A DNA stretch of 64,000 bases from an uncultured Bacillota bacterium. GTDB lineage: Bacteria > Bacillota > Clostridia > Lachnospirales > Lachnospiraceae. Where the stretch lies: NCBI GenBank assembly GCA_949291945.1, contig CASEXH010000016.1, positions 62,001-126,000 on the forward strand, read 5' to 3'. The notes beneath the pieces are model-generated. The model was given only the letters and a program-made list of their open reading frames with translations. It had not been told where the DNA came from and did no database searches. This document shows, in pieces, positions 24,301 to 33,973 of this stretch. The position numbers and the translations under genes are program-made. The stretch's first letter is position 1, and every line of letters starts with the position of its first letter.

Positions 24301-26805
24301 TTATAAATACTCATCTATATATTGTTCAAATTGTTCCATGGACATCAGGACTTTTCTGGGTTTTGTACCTTCTTCCTCCCCAACGACTCCGGCATCACAG
24401 AGCTGATCCATGATCCGGGCAGCCCGGTTAAAGCCAATCTTAAAGGCTCTCTGGAGCATGCCGATGGAAGCCTTGTCCTTTTCAATGATAAATTTTCCTG
24501 CGTCGGCAAAGTAAGCGTCTCTTTCTGAGCCGCTCTGAGGACTCTGTCCTCCCGCATCCTTTGCAGCTTCAATTTTCTGTTGGATTTCCTGGTCATATTC
24601 CGTCTCAGGGTGCTGAGAAGACAGGAAGTTAACAATAGCTCCTACCTCCTGATCTGATACAAAAGCTCCCTGGACTCTGGCCGGTTTCTGATAGCCCTGA
24701 GGATAAAACAGCATATCACCTTTTCCCAGCAGTTTTTCCGCTCCATTCATATCCAGGATCGTTCTGGAATCCACGCCGGAAGACACAGAAAAAGCAATCC
24801 TGGAAGGCATATTTGCCTTGATCAGACCTGTGATAACATTTACAGATGGACGCTGGGTGGCAATGATCAGATGAATCCCCGCCGCTCTGGCGAGCTGGGC
24901 CAGACGGCAGATAGCATCCTCCACTTCTCCCGGCGCTACCATCATCAGGTCCGCCAGTTCATCTACAATAATTACGATCTGAGGCAGTTTTTTCGGCTTG
25001 TTTTCATCTTCAATGCCCTCTAAAGCCTCTATTTTTGCATTATAGCCTTTCAGATCTCTCACATTATACTGGGCGAATTTATCATAACGTTCCATCATCT
25101 CCGCCACCGCCCAGTTCAGAGCGCCTGCAGCTTTCTTTGGATCCGTCACCACTGGAATAAACAGGTGAGGGATCCCATTGTATGCGCTTAATTCCACCAC
25201 TTTCGGGTCTATCATTATTAATTTTACCTCATCTGGGGTGGCTTTGTAAAGGAGACTGACGATAATCGTATTAATACATACAGATTTACCGGAGCCTGTG
25301 GCCCCTGCAATAAGAAGGTGAGGCATTTTGGCAATATCTGCGATCACCGGCCGACCTCCAATATCCTTTCCGGCAGCAAAGGCCAGTTTGGAAGGACAGT
25401 TCTTAAATGCATCAGATTGGATCAGATCCCTGAGCATAACCGTACTGTTATTTTCATTTGGCACTTCAATCCCTACTGCTGCCTTTCCCGGTATAGGCGC
25501 TTCGATCCGGATATCCGTAGCCGCCAGATTCAGCTTGATGTCATCTGTAAGACTGACGATCTTGCTGACCTTTACGCCCTGTTCCGGCTGCATCTCATAC
25601 CGGGTGACCGTAGGGCCGCAGCTCACATCGGTAATAGTCACATTTACTCCGAAATTATGTAAGGTATCCTGAAGTTTCCTGGCAGTCTCCCGAAGATGGG
25701 CATTGGAATCTCCCCCGGTATTTTTTCCTTTTTTCAAAAGTGAAATCGGTGGAAATTTATACTCTTTTTTCTTTTTCTCTTCCCTGGCGATCTGAGACTT
25801 CACCTCGTCTACGCCCTGGCGGATCTCCTCAGGAGAAGATTTAGGATTTTTTCTATTCTTTTCTTCCTTCTCCTGCAGAGGCACTTCTTCTGGCACGGCG
25901 ATCTCTTCCAGATCCTGAACCAGACGGTCGCCTCTGTGAATAGGAAAAGCTTTCTCCGGAATAAAAGGCAATTCTTCTTCCGGTTCCTCTACAACAGTTC
26001 CTGCTAAAGTCTCTTCCCGGACAACAGGAGTTTTTTCTTCAGGAGGAACTGTTTCTCTTTTCCTCTTCCTTCTTCCTGTCTCCGATTTTTTTACCTTTTC
26101 TTCTGCTGCTCTTCCCCTGCGGCGTCTCCGCTTTTCTTCCAGCTCTTCCTGTTTTTCCTCATCTTCCTGGCGAAGTCTTGCCGCTTCCTTTCTCTCCTCC
26201 TGCCGTCTTGCGGCCGACTCGTAGAGAGACTGGCTGAATTTCCTTATCATATCAAAAATCGATCTCTGGGTAATAAGTACCAGTGAGATCATCAGCGCTG
26301 CCAGAATGATCGCATAGGTACCTGCCACCCCGAAAGCAATCACACATAAGCGGCACAATGCACCTCCCAGGACGCCTCCTCCTGTTTTATATTCTGCCGA
26401 AATACTGAAATAAACCCCCAGATTATCCTCCAGGACCGCTCCCTCTGTTACCATCTGCATAAGCATACATGCTGTAACAAAAAGCAGGACAAATCCGCCC
26501 ATCTTGCGGTAAGCCCTGGTATTTCCACTGTTTGATATCACAAATGCCGTCCCCAGAAAGAGAAAAAATGGAAGGAGATAGCACACCAGACCAACCAGGC
26601 CAAAGAAAAAACTGCTGATTGCATTTCCTACAGCTCCTCCCAGGCCAAAATTGCTGATCAAAAGAACTGCAGACATGGCAAGGACGATCCAGAGAATGAT
26701 CTCTGTCTCCATGCTTCTGTCCGGCTCATTTCTTTTTTTTGTCCCTTTCCTTCTTCCTGAAGAGGTACTTCTTTTTCTTCCCCTAGCCCCTTGTTTTCCT
26801 GCCAT
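24301..26805 (-). CDS. DNA translocase FtsK/SpoIIIE
   Basis: The 834-residue protein has four N-terminal membrane helices (residues about 30-180), a long charged linker (residues 190-350) and the motor domain: Walker A (GATGSGKSV), Walker B (PQIVIIVDELADLMM) and the conserved ATQRPSVNVITGLIKANMPS. The C-terminal gamma winged helix (MLQRAFKIGFNRAARIMDQL) recognises orienting sequences. It pumps chromosomal DNA through the division or sporulation septum. The neighbouring TepA-like gene fits the Bacillus arrangement in which a TepA-like gene sits beside spoIIIE. The linker holds many basic/acidic blocks, as is usual. Confidence 0.96.
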   Translation of the reverse strand: MAGKQGARGRKRSTSSGRRKGTKKRNEPDRSMETEIILWIVLAMSAVLLISNFGLGGAVGNAISSFFFGLVGLVCYLLPFFLFLGTAFVISNSGNTRAYRKMGGFVLLFVTACMLMQMVTEGAVLEDNLGVYFSISAEYKTGGGVLGGALCRLCVIAFGVAGTYAIILAALMISLVLITQRSIFDMIRKFSQSLYESAARRQEERKEAARLRQEDEEKQEELEEKRRRRRGRAAEEKVKKSETGRRKRKRETVPPEEKTPVVREETLAGTVVEEPEEELPFIPEKAFPIHRGDRLVQDLEEIAVPEEVPLQEKEEKNRKNPKSSPEEIRQGVDEVKSQIAREEKKKKEYKFPPISLLKKGKNTGGDSNAHLRETARKLQDTLHNFGVNVTITDVSCGPTVTRYEMQPEQGVKVSKIVSLTDDIKLNLAATDIRIEAPIPGKAAVGIEVPNENNSTVMLRDLIQSDAFKNCPSKLAFAAGKDIGGRPVIADIAKMPHLLIAGATGSGKSVCINTIIVSLLYKATPDEVKLIMIDPKVVELSAYNGIPHLFIPVVTDPKKAAGALNWAVAEMMERYDKFAQYNVRDLKGYNAKIEALEGIEDENKPKKLPQIVIIVDELADLMMVAPGEVEDAICRLAQLARAAGIHLIIATQRPSVNVITGLIKANMPSRIAFSVSSGVDSRTILDMNGAEKLLGKGDMLFYPQGYQKPARVQGAFVSDQEVGAIVNFLSSQHPETEYDQEIQQKIEAAKDAGGQSPQSGSERDAYFADAGKFIIEKDKASIGMLQRAFKIGFNRAARIMDQLCDAGVVGEEEGTKPRKVLMSMEQFEQYIDEYL

Positions 26806-26850
26806 TCTTATTTCTCCCTCTAATCTGTTATATCACCACGTAATAATTCC

Positions 26851-27729
26851 TTATGCAAGAAAAAAGCTTCCAGCAACTGACGCTGCTCCTATTAAAAAAC
26901 AGTAGACAGAAAAACCGTAAAACTTTTTATTCTGCAATACTTTTGTTATTTTTCCAATGCAGAAATAGGCTGCGATTCCTGCCGCCAAAACTCCTGCCAC
27001 ATAGCCTCCCCAAGTCTGCCAGCTAAGAGAAACGCCTCCCAGATAGCTGAATTTAGCAGCAAAAGATCCAATGAACACAGGCACCGACAAAAGAAAAGCG
27101 TACCTCACTGCAAATTTTCTCTGAAATCCATAGGCCAGACATACTGCCAAAGTGATTCCCACCCGTGAAACTCCCGGAAACACCGTAAGTCCCTGGATCA
27201 AACCAATAACCAGCGCTGCAGAATAATTGACATCCCTTGGTATCCTCTTGCCCCTGGGGAAAAAGTCAGCTACCAGCAGTACAATCCCTGTAATAAAAAA
27301 TCCCATACCCGGTGCCAGCAGATTTCCTCCTGCCAGATTTGCCATATCCTGAAGGATATAGCTTTCTAAAGCCGTAGGAATAGAAGTTATCACCAGCAGC
27401 AGAAACCATTTCCGATAATTATTGGATATGATCTTCTTATATCTTCTGGCTTCTTTCTTATCCCTGTTATAAAAATAGATTTTAATATTCTCATATATGT
27501 CGTAAATACTCCTGCATAGTTCCATAAGGAGCTTCTTTACCTCTTTGCGCAGAGCTCCTATGACAGCAACCAGCATGGCCAGGTGCGCCAGAGCTACAAA
27601 AGGCTGGCTGGATTCACTGTTTATATGGAGCAGATTCTCTATAATTGCCAGATGGCCGGAGCTGCTTACCGGGATAAATTCTGTGATCCCCTGGATCAGT
27701 CCAAGAAGCAGTGCTTCGATTGTTGTCAT
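26851..27729 (-). CDS. uppP: Undecaprenyl-diphosphatase (UppP/BacA)
   Basis: The 292-residue membrane protein removes the terminal phosphate of undecaprenyl pyrophosphate, recycling the lipid carrier for peptidoglycan and confers bacitracin tolerance when abundant. It has the two family motifs: the N-terminal GLIQGITEFIPVSSSGHLAI, and the second GLIQGLTVFPGVSRVGITLA. About eight hydrophobic helices are present. A central cytoplasmic insert (YDIYENIKIYFYNRDKKEAR) is longer than in the enterobacterial enzyme. Gene position after the translocase suggests part of an envelope cluster. Confidence 0.95.
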   Translation of the reverse strand: MTTIEALLLGLIQGITEFIPVSSSGHLAIIENLLHINSESSQPFVALAHLAMLVAVIGALRKEVKKLLMELCRSIYDIYENIKIYFYNRDKKEARRYKKIISNNYRKWFLLLVITSIPTALESYILQDMANLAGGNLLAPGMGFFITGIVLLVADFFPRGKRIPRDVNYSAALVIGLIQGLTVFPGVSRVGITLAVCLAYGFQRKFAVRYAFLLSVPVFIGSFAAKFSYLGGVSLSWQTWGGYVAGVLAAGIAAYFCIGKITKVLQNKKFYGFSVYCFLIGAASVAGSFFLA

Positions 27730-27772
27730 TTTTCTAACCTCATCATTTGTATTTTCATATCAACAGCTTATT

Positions 27773-28474
27773 TTAACATATATTCCTTCTTTTTTCAATT
27801 AATTCATAGAGTTTCTCCATGGCCTCACGGATTCCTCCTGTCTCATTAATCAGTCCCTCCCGAACCGCTTCCTCGCCTTCCAACATAGTCCCTACGTCTT
27901 TAACCAACTGGGAAGTATCCAGCATCAGTTCCTCAATCCGCTCCTTTTTCATGTTTGAATGATCTGCAATAAATCTGGTGATCCGGTCCTGGATTTTTTC
28001 CATGTTCCGGTAAGTCTGCATAACGCCGATAAACATACCGTTGCTCCGGACCGGATGGATGACCATGGTAGCGCTGGGAACAATAAAAGAATAATCCGCA
28101 GACACGGCCATAGGTACTCCAATGGAATGACCTCCTCCCAGCACCAGGGAAACCGTAGGCTTGCTGAGAGAGGCGATCATTTCTGCAATAGCCAGACCTG
28201 CCTCCACATCTCCTCCTACGGTATTCAGCAGGATCAGAAGGCCGTCTGTTTCCCGACTGTCCTCGATGATTGCAAGCTTTGGAAGAATATGTTCGTATTT
28301 TGTGGTTTTACTGTTATTGGGAAGGCATTCATGTCCTTCCACCTCTCCTATAATAGTCAAAAGCTGAATGTGGTATTTCCTCTCATTTTCTTCCAGCATC
28401 GCCTCTCCCAGGTCCTCAATCTGCTGATTTTGTTCCTGGACAGTTTCCAGCTTCTCTTCTTTCTCTTCAGACAT
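27773..28474 (-). CDS. ClpP-fold serine protease, TepA (translocation-enhancing)-like
   Basis: The start is the ATG at 28474 after GGAGG; the upstream ATG at 28495 lacks a site. The 233-residue protein has a ClpP/crotonase fold: GLLILLNTVGGDVEAGLAIA, the nucleophile Ser in GGGHSIGVPMAVSAD, and the His in MVIHPVRSNG. It lacks a signal peptide. TepA-like proteases in Bacillus lie beside spoIIIE, and the same neighbourhood is seen here. The function in Bacillus is linked to protein export or spore formation. Its ribosome site lies in the 3' arm of a hairpin (28479-28510). Confidence 0.85.
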   Translation of the reverse strand: MSEEKEEKLETVQEQNQQIEDLGEAMLEENERKYHIQLLTIIGEVEGHECLPNNSKTTKYEHILPKLAIIEDSRETDGLLILLNTVGGDVEAGLAIAEMIASLSKPTVSLVLGGGHSIGVPMAVSADYSFIVPSATMVIHPVRSNGMFIGVMQTYRNMEKIQDRITRFIADHSNMKKERIEELMLDTSQLVKDVGTMLEGEEAVREGLINETGGIREAMEKLYELIEKRRNIC

Positions 28475-28478
28475 AAAA

Positions 28479-28510
28479 AATACCTCCAGTTTCATTTTCT
28501 GGAGGTATTA
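28479..28510 (-). promoter_or_regulatory. Terminator-like hairpin that contains the TepA-like ribosome site
   Basis: AATACCTCCAG pairs perfectly with CTGGAGGTATT (11 bases, 10-base loop) and a TTTTTT run follows directly, then the start codon ATG at 28474. The Shine-Dalgarno GGAGG is in the second arm. Folding would both end transcription from yebC and hide the ribosome site. Confidence 0.75.
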
Positions 28511-28528
28511 TGTGTAACCTTGTTAATT

Positions 28529-29260
28529 TTATTCTCCGTCCCAGTTGTTCCATACATCTGTAACATCATCATCTTCTTCAAGAAGATCCAGTGTTTTCTG
28601 AAGATTTTTAATATCCTGCTCATCTGTAAGAGTCACATAAGTCTGAGGGATCATAGCCACCTGGGCTTCTGCCATTGGAATACCGGCCGCCTCAAGAGCT
28701 TCCCTTACATTGCTGAATTCATCGGGATCTGTAAGGATCTCATAGCTGTCTTCCTCTTCCTGGAAATCCTCTGCTCCTGCGTCAAGAGCAGTCATCATAA
28801 GATCATCGGGATCCATCTCACACTCTTCTTTGTCAATAATAATCTGACCTTTTTTATCAAACATAAAGGATACAGAACCGGGGGTTCCGATATTTCCGCT
28901 TCCCTTAGTAAAGGCACTTCTCACATTTCCGGCAGTACGGTTTTTGTTGTCTGTAAGAGTTTCTACAATAATAGCTACACCGCTGGGGCCGTATCCTTCG
29001 TAGGTAAGTTTTTCAAAATTATCTGCATTGGCGTCTCCTGCCGCTTTTTTGATGCCTCTTTCAATGGTATCATTAGGCATATTGTTGGCCTTTGCCTTTG
29101 CGATCACATCTCTCAGTTTACTGTTATTTGCAGGATCCGGGCCGCCCTCCTTTACAGCAACCACGATTTCTCTTCCGATAACGGTAAATATTTTACCTTT
29201 TTTTGCGTCGTTTTTTTCCTTTTTATGTTTTATGTTTGCAAATTTTGAATGTCCTGACAT
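28529..29260 (-). CDS. YebC/PmpR-family regulatory protein
   Basis: The 243-residue protein matches the three-domain YebC family: the N terminus [20 protein letters not shown], a central [20 protein letters not shown], the conserved [20 protein letters not shown] and [12 protein letters not shown]-like [21 protein letters not shown]. The family was thought to be transcriptional; recent work ties members to translation and relief of stalling. The start overlaps the CNNM gene end by 31 bases and its downstream end leads into the hairpin at 28479-28510. Confident family, uncertain role. Confidence 0.95.
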   Translation of the reverse strand: MSGHSKFANIKHKKEKNDAKKGKIFTVIGREIVVAVKEGGPDPANNSKLRDVIAKAKANNMPNDTIERGIKKAAGDANADNFEKLTYEGYGPSGVAIIVETLTDNKNRTAGNVRSAFTKGSGNIGTPGSVSFMFDKKGQIIIDKEECEMDPDDLMMTALDAGAEDFQEEEDSYEILTDPDEFSNVREALEAAGIPMAEAQVAMIPQTYVTLTDEQDIKNLQKTLDLLEEDDDVTDVWNNWDGE

Positions 29261-30624
29261 GTTTCTTCTCCTTTTTCTTCCTCGGGCAGATTTTCCACCC
29301 TGACTTTTTGTATTGTATTATTCTCCACTGCAAGAATGGTAAATAAATAACCTTTTGCCTTGATCTCCTTATCTTCTGTCATATCCGGTACATGGCCCAG
29401 TACAGAAGTAAGATATCCGTTGAGCGTATCGAACTCTTCACTTTCATCAAAATCCGATCCCAGCACTTCATCTACCTGTTCCAGTGGGGTGAAGCCCTCC
29501 ATGATCAGAGAATCGTCTGTCTGTACATGGATAAACTGCTCTTCTTCATCATACTCGTCCAGAATATTTCCCACAATCTCTTCCAGAATATCTTCCATGG
29601 TCACAAGACCCGAAGTCTGTCCATACTCATCTACCACTATAGTCATATGTATCTTCTTGGCCTGCATGGCTTTGAACAATTCATTAATATTTCTGGTTTC
29701 CGGAATATAAGAGGCTTCCCGGATCAGGTTTGGGATACGCCTGATAGGAAGTTCTTTGCAGTCAAAAACCGCTATCTGCCGCATGGCATCCTTCAGATGA
29801 AGAATCCCTACGATATGATCGATATCTTCCCTGTAGACAGGATATCTGGAATTGCTGTTATTCACCATAAACTCCAGAGCTTTCTCTAAAGTAGTGTTTT
29901 CCTCTAAAGCATTGATATTCTTTCTGTGAGTCATAATGTCCTGAGCTTCTGTCTCAGAAAATTCCATGATATTCTGAATCATCTCTGCTTCATTTTCTTC
30001 TATAACCCCTTTTTCATGAGCATCATCTACCATGGAAATGATCTCTTCTTCTGTCACCTGATCTTCATTGCTGTGGGGATCCACACCAAACAGACGGACC
30101 ACACCATTGGAAACCTTCATGATAACAAATGTCAAAGGCCTGAAAAGTCCTACAAAAAATCTTACGATCCCCGCCGTCCGGTATACCCATCTGTCCGGAT
30201 GACTGCTGAAGATTTTTTTTGCTGAAACCACTCCTAAAGATACCAGAAGTATCAGCGCAAAAATCACTACCACAATAACAGAAACTGCCATGACCACCCC
30301 GGATGGGATCTCAAGACCTGTAAGTTTCACCGCCTGCCGGCAGCCGGTATATACATATGGGCTGATGCCGCTGATCCCTATGTACCCGGTGAGAATGCTC
30401 AATAAAGTGGCTGTAGTCAGAATCGTGTTCACAATGGAAACAGGATGATTCATCGCCTTTAACAGCCAGAGAGATTTTTTGTCTCCCTCTTCTTTCGCTT
30501 TCTTTTCAATCTCGCTTTCGCTGACCTTCTGCACTGCAGAGCCGAATCCGTATAAGACTCCGTTAATGATAATAAACAAGACAAAAAATATGAGAGCCCA
30601 TAAAGGGCCGCTGCTGTCGTCCAT
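29230..30624 (-). CDS. CNNM/CorC-type transporter (hemolysin C family)
   Basis: The 464-residue protein has the DUF21/CNNM membrane domain (residues about 10-170, with [22 protein letters not shown]), two CBS domains (near [18 protein letters not shown] and [20 protein letters not shown]) and a C-terminal CorC_HlyC domain ([19 protein letters not shown]). Members bind ATP through the CBS pair and control or carry out Mg2+ or other divalent ion export. The sequence [20 protein letters not shown] is the family hallmark. Its end overlaps yebC by 31 bases, an unusually long overlap for unrelated genes. Confidence 0.9.
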   Translation of the reverse strand: MDDSSGPLWALIFFVLFIIINGVLYGFGSAVQKVSESEIEKKAKEEGDKKSLWLLKAMNHPVSIVNTILTTATLLSILTGYIGISGISPYVYTGCRQAVKLTGLEIPSGVVMAVSVIVVVIFALILLVSLGVVSAKKIFSSHPDRWVYRTAGIVRFFVGLFRPLTFVIMKVSNGVVRLFGVDPHSNEDQVTEEEIISMVDDAHEKGVIEENEAEMIQNIMEFSETEAQDIMTHRKNINALEENTTLEKALEFMVNNSNSRYPVYREDIDHIVGILHLKDAMRQIAVFDCKELPIRRIPNLIREASYIPETRNINELFKAMQAKKIHMTIVVDEYGQTSGLVTMEDILEEIVGNILDEYDEEEQFIHVQTDDSLIMEGFTPLEQVDEVLGSDFDESEEFDTLNGYLTSVLGHVPDMTEDKEIKAKGYLFTILAVENNTIQKVRVENLPEEEKGEETCQDIQNLQT

Positions 30625-30758
30625 AAACTTTTTCTATTCCTTCTTTCTTCCTCTGTTTTTCAACCAGAGCCTGCCGTTAGCGCAGACCTGCAATTAAAAT
30701 ACCATTTTCTCTTACATTCGTCAAGATTTCCCGCCAAAAAGAACCCGCAGAGATCAGA

Positions 30759-31106
30759 TTATGTAGGAAGTTCCAGGCTGATACAAAGGGCATGATTGAC
30801 TTTCTCCAGTATTTCCGCATCCAAATGGCATACTTTATCCTTCAGTCTCCTTTTATCGATGGTACGCAGCTGCTCCAGCAAGATCACAGAGTCTTTCACT
30901 ATTGCATAAGAGGACGCATCAATCTCGATATGGGTAGGAAGTTTTGCCTTATTCATCCTGGAAGTAATGGCTGCGCAGATCACCGTAGGACTGTGTTTAT
31001 TTCCCACATCATTCTGAATGATCAGGACCGGCCTTATGCCGCCCTGCTCACTGCCCACTACCGGCCGCAGGTCCGCATAAAAAATGTCACCTCGTTTGAT
31101 AACCAC
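30759..31106 (-). CDS. MazF/EndoA-type endoribonuclease toxin (PemK family)
   Basis: The start is set at the GTG at 31106 (GGAG upstream), giving about 115 residues, the usual EndoA length; the ATG at 31175 would add 23 residues with no family match. The product has the motifs [21 protein letters not shown]-like, [32 protein letters not shown] and [17 protein letters not shown]. EndoA cleaves RNA at UACAU sites in Bacillus. In Bacillus the order is alr-ndoAI-ndoA; here the antitoxin gene is absent between alr and this gene. The product may be regulated in another way. Confidence 0.9.
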   Translation of the reverse strand: MVIKRGDIFYADLRPVVGSEQGGIRPVLIIQNDVGNKHSPTVICAAITSRMNKAKLPTHIEIDASSYAIVKDSVILLEQLRTIDKRRLKDKVCHLDAEILEKVNHALCISLELPT

Positions 31107-31213
31107 AGATTTCACACTCCGATTTTTACTAGGGGAAAGCCCGGAGACTTTCTCACCTGCTATAATTCTGCCCAATTTTTTTGTGTGTATTCATGTTATT
31201 ATCCAAGGTATTT

Positions 31214-32362
31214 TTACTCTGTCACCTGTCCGCCTTTAAAGTAAATCCTAGGTACTCTTTTACTGATGCAGCAGGCGAATTCATAATTAAATCTTCCGGA
31301 TAATTCACCCAACTCCTCCATGGTGATCTGTTCATCTCCACTCCTGCCCAGGAGCACTGCCTCATCCAATTCCCGAGCCTGAGGAATATCTGTCACATCC
31401 ACCATGAACTGGTCCATACAGACTCTGCCAAGGATAGGAGCTCTTTTCCCATGGATGAGAACACTCCCTTTGTTTGAAAGACCTCTGGCATAGCCGTCCG
31501 CATAGCCTACCGGAATGGTAGCCACCCGGGTCTCTCTTTTTGTAGTAAAAGTTCCTCCATAGCTGATCTGAACACCGGCTTCCACAGTTTTTATGTATGC
31601 AATATGGCTTTTTAATTCCATGACCGGTTTCAGGGGAACCGGTTCCTTCTCTACATCTTCTGAAGGATAAAGGCCATAGAGGATAATTCCTGCCCGCACC
31701 GCATTAAGATTTGCTTCTGGCATACGGATGATCCCGGCGCTGTTGGAACAATGGCAGATAGGTATATGCAGTCCCTGTGCCTCTAAGGCTTTCTGGAATT
31801 CCTGAAACTTTCTAAGCTGGACATAGGCAGGATCTGTCTTCTTTTCATCAGCCCTTGCAAAATGGGTGAATAATCCCTCGATCCTGATTCCCGGAAGCCG
31901 GGAAATCTCCAGGATCTCAGGTACTGCTGTTTTCAGATCCCGGTAGCCGATACGGCTCATTCCCGTATCAATCTTTATATGAACATTTACTACCGTATGA
32001 TTCTTCACTGCTGCCTGGGAAAGTTTCTGTGCCATGGAAAGTTTAAATACCGCCGGGCGGAATTCTTCCCTGGCGATCTGCTCATAGTTTTCTTCATAGG
32101 TATAGCCCAGGATCAACAGAGGTTTTTGGATACCTCCCTGACGAAGTTCCTCTGCTTCCTCTACAGTAGCCACCGCAACTCCCCAGACTCTGGGATCTTT
32201 TACAGCTTCCCTGGCCAGGGGCAGTGCACCATGTCCATATCCGTCAGCTTTCAGCACTGTAATGATTTTCGTATCCTCTTTCAAATTGTTTTTTATGCTT
32301 TCCAGATTAAAAGCAAAGGCATCCAGATCAATGTCTGCCTGGATTCTGCTTGGTAGTTTCAT
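31214..32362 (-). CDS. alr: Alanine racemase
   Basis: The 382-residue PLP enzyme interconverts L- and D-alanine for peptidoglycan. It has the PLP lysine near residue 39 (VLKADGYGHGALP), the substrate-binding IDTGMSRIGYR, the Ser/Arg-rich CHCSNSAGI strand and the second catalytic Tyr (ISYGGTFTTK, near residue 268). The C-terminal beta domain is complete (CMDQFMVDVTDIP). It lies 16 bases from the upstream NAD(P)HX repair gene and likely belongs to the same operon. Confidence 0.95.
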   Translation of the reverse strand: MKLPSRIQADIDLDAFAFNLESIKNNLKEDTKIITVLKADGYGHGALPLAREAVKDPRVWGVAVATVEEAEELRQGGIQKPLLILGYTYEENYEQIAREEFRPAVFKLSMAQKLSQAAVKNHTVVNVHIKIDTGMSRIGYRDLKTAVPEILEISRLPGIRIEGLFTHFARADEKKTDPAYVQLRKFQEFQKALEAQGLHIPICHCSNSAGIIRMPEANLNAVRAGIILYGLYPSEDVEKEPVPLKPVMELKSHIAYIKTVEAGVQISYGGTFTTKRETRVATIPVGYADGYARGLSNKGSVLIHGKRAPILGRVCMDQFMVDVTDIPQARELDEAVLLGRSGDEQITMEELGELSGRFNYEFACCISKRVPRIYFKGGQVTE

Positions 32363-32377
32363 CTCTCTATCCTCTCT

Positions 32378-33862
32378 TTAAAGTTCGTTTAAAATAAGGG
32401 CTGCCGCCTCAGCGATATCTTTTGCCAGCATACCGGCATGCCCCTTTTTCCTGGCCGCCCTGTCACCTGCTGCGCCGTGAAGATATACTCCAATATACGC
32501 CGCCTCCCAGAGAGGCACATGCTGAGCCAGCACCCCCAGAAGGATTCCCGTCAGCACATCTCCGCTGCCTGCAGTTGCCATGCCGTCATTGCCGGAAAGA
32601 TTGATAAATACTTTGTCTTTGTTTTGTGCAATGACTGTTCTGGCATCTTTACATATGAGTACGGTATTCCATTCCTCTGCATATCTGCCGGTGATCCCCA
32701 CCGGGTCCTGTTTCCATTGGTGAGGATGAATCCCTGTAAGTCTGGAAAATTCTCCCAGATGAGGGGTAAGTATGGTTCCTCCCTGATATTTTTTCAGCAG
32801 TTCTTCCCGGCCTTTCAGAAGATTGATCCCATCCGCATCAATCACCAGAGGCTTGGTTCCTCTGGCAAGCAGGACCTTCAGTATCTTTTCTGCAAAAGGT
32901 CCTGTTCCGATCCCTGGACCAATCCCGTATACATCTGCCCATTTCATGCCTTCTTCCAGCATAGCCTCAATGTCTGTATCTTCGTCATACACCCGGACCA
33001 TGGCCTCCGGGAAGCAGGCAAACATATCCCTGTTTTCCTTCGCAGTGCAGATCTTGATCATCCCTGCTCCTGTCTTCATTGCAGCATAACCGCTTAAATA
33101 GGCAGCTCCGAAAATATCTCTGCTTCCGGCCACGAGAAAGATCTTGCCGAAGGTTCCCTTATTGCCTTCCGGATTTCTCTTCAAAGCCCTCAATTCCTCC
33201 CTGGTACAGGCAGAAATTTCCGGTTTCGGAACAGTGTTTTTATCTCTATAAATTCCCACGTCGGCAAGAATAATCTTTCCTGCACAGGCCGCCCCCGGGT
33301 AAAAGCAAAGTCCCGCTTTCCTGTATCCGAAAGTGACTGTCAGGTCTGCTTTCACTGCGGCTCCCAGTATGGTGCCTGTATCTGCGCTGATCCCTGAAGG
33401 GATGTCCACGGATACTACCTTGCCGGAAAATTCATTTATCCGGCAGACAGCTTCTTTATATTTTCCCGATACTTCCCTGGACAATCCTACGCCCAGGACA
33501 GCATCTACTATAGTAGTATATTCATGAAGGTGAAAAGTATTGACAAAGGAAATTCCGTATTTTTTTCCAATATCTATCTGTTTTTTCATTTCTTCTGTAA
33601 AATGAGCGGGATTTCCCAAAATGCAGACATCCGCCTTATACCCGGCCAGAAAAAGCAGACGGGCGATCACCACACCGTCTGCGCCGTTATTTCCCCCTCC
33701 GCACAATACCAGAGTCCTGTCCAGAGGAAACTTTTCTTTTTTCATTGCTTCAAATACCGCAAGTCCCGCCCGTTCCATAAGAACCAGAGAAGGGACTCCC
33801 ATCTCCTGGATGGTAAAATGATCCAAAGCTTTCATCTGTTCTCCTGTTACCAGTAGTTCCAT
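32378..33862 (-). CDS. nnr: Bifunctional NAD(P)H-hydrate repair enzyme (epimerase + dehydratase)
   Basis: The start at 33862 gives MELLVTGEQMKALDHFTIQE, the family N terminus; the upstream ATG at 33889 would add nine residues. The 494-residue protein is the NnrE (YjeF_N) domain, residues 1-215, with GGGNNGADGVVIARLL, followed by NnrD (YjeF_C), residues 225-490, with the ADP/NADHX-binding VAGSRDIFGAAYLSG and GNDGMATAGSGDVLTGILLG. It repairs damaged NADHX and NADPHX using ADP in bacteria. The gene leads the nnr-alr operon. Confidence 0.95.
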   Translation of the reverse strand: MELLVTGEQMKALDHFTIQEMGVPSLVLMERAGLAVFEAMKKEKFPLDRTLVLCGGGNNGADGVVIARLLFLAGYKADVCILGNPAHFTEEMKKQIDIGKKYGISFVNTFHLHEYTTIVDAVLGVGLSREVSGKYKEAVCRINEFSGKVVSVDIPSGISADTGTILGAAVKADLTVTFGYRKAGLCFYPGAACAGKIILADVGIYRDKNTVPKPEISACTREELRALKRNPEGNKGTFGKIFLVAGSRDIFGAAYLSGYAAMKTGAGMIKICTAKENRDMFACFPEAMVRVYDEDTDIEAMLEEGMKWADVYGIGPGIGTGPFAEKILKVLLARGTKPLVIDADGINLLKGREELLKKYQGGTILTPHLGEFSRLTGIHPHQWKQDPVGITGRYAEEWNTVLICKDARTVIAQNKDKVFINLSGNDGMATAGSGDVLTGILLGVLAQHVPLWEAAYIGVYLHGAAGDRAARKKGHAGMLAKDIAEAAALILNEL

Positions 33863-33973
33863 GTTGTCACCGCCTTTTACTCTTCTCAATATCTGCGGCC
33901 GTATCAGGACTCCCTGTTCCTGCCGCCTATACAGAAAAACTGCCGCAAAATTTCTTTTACAGCAGCTTTTTCA

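Noticed and set aside
27959-29248. Long plus-strand frame of 429 codons across the TepA-like and yebC genes
   Set aside because: Antisense to two confidently recognised genes and the hairpin between them; Cys/His/Phe-rich shadow translation without a ribosome site.
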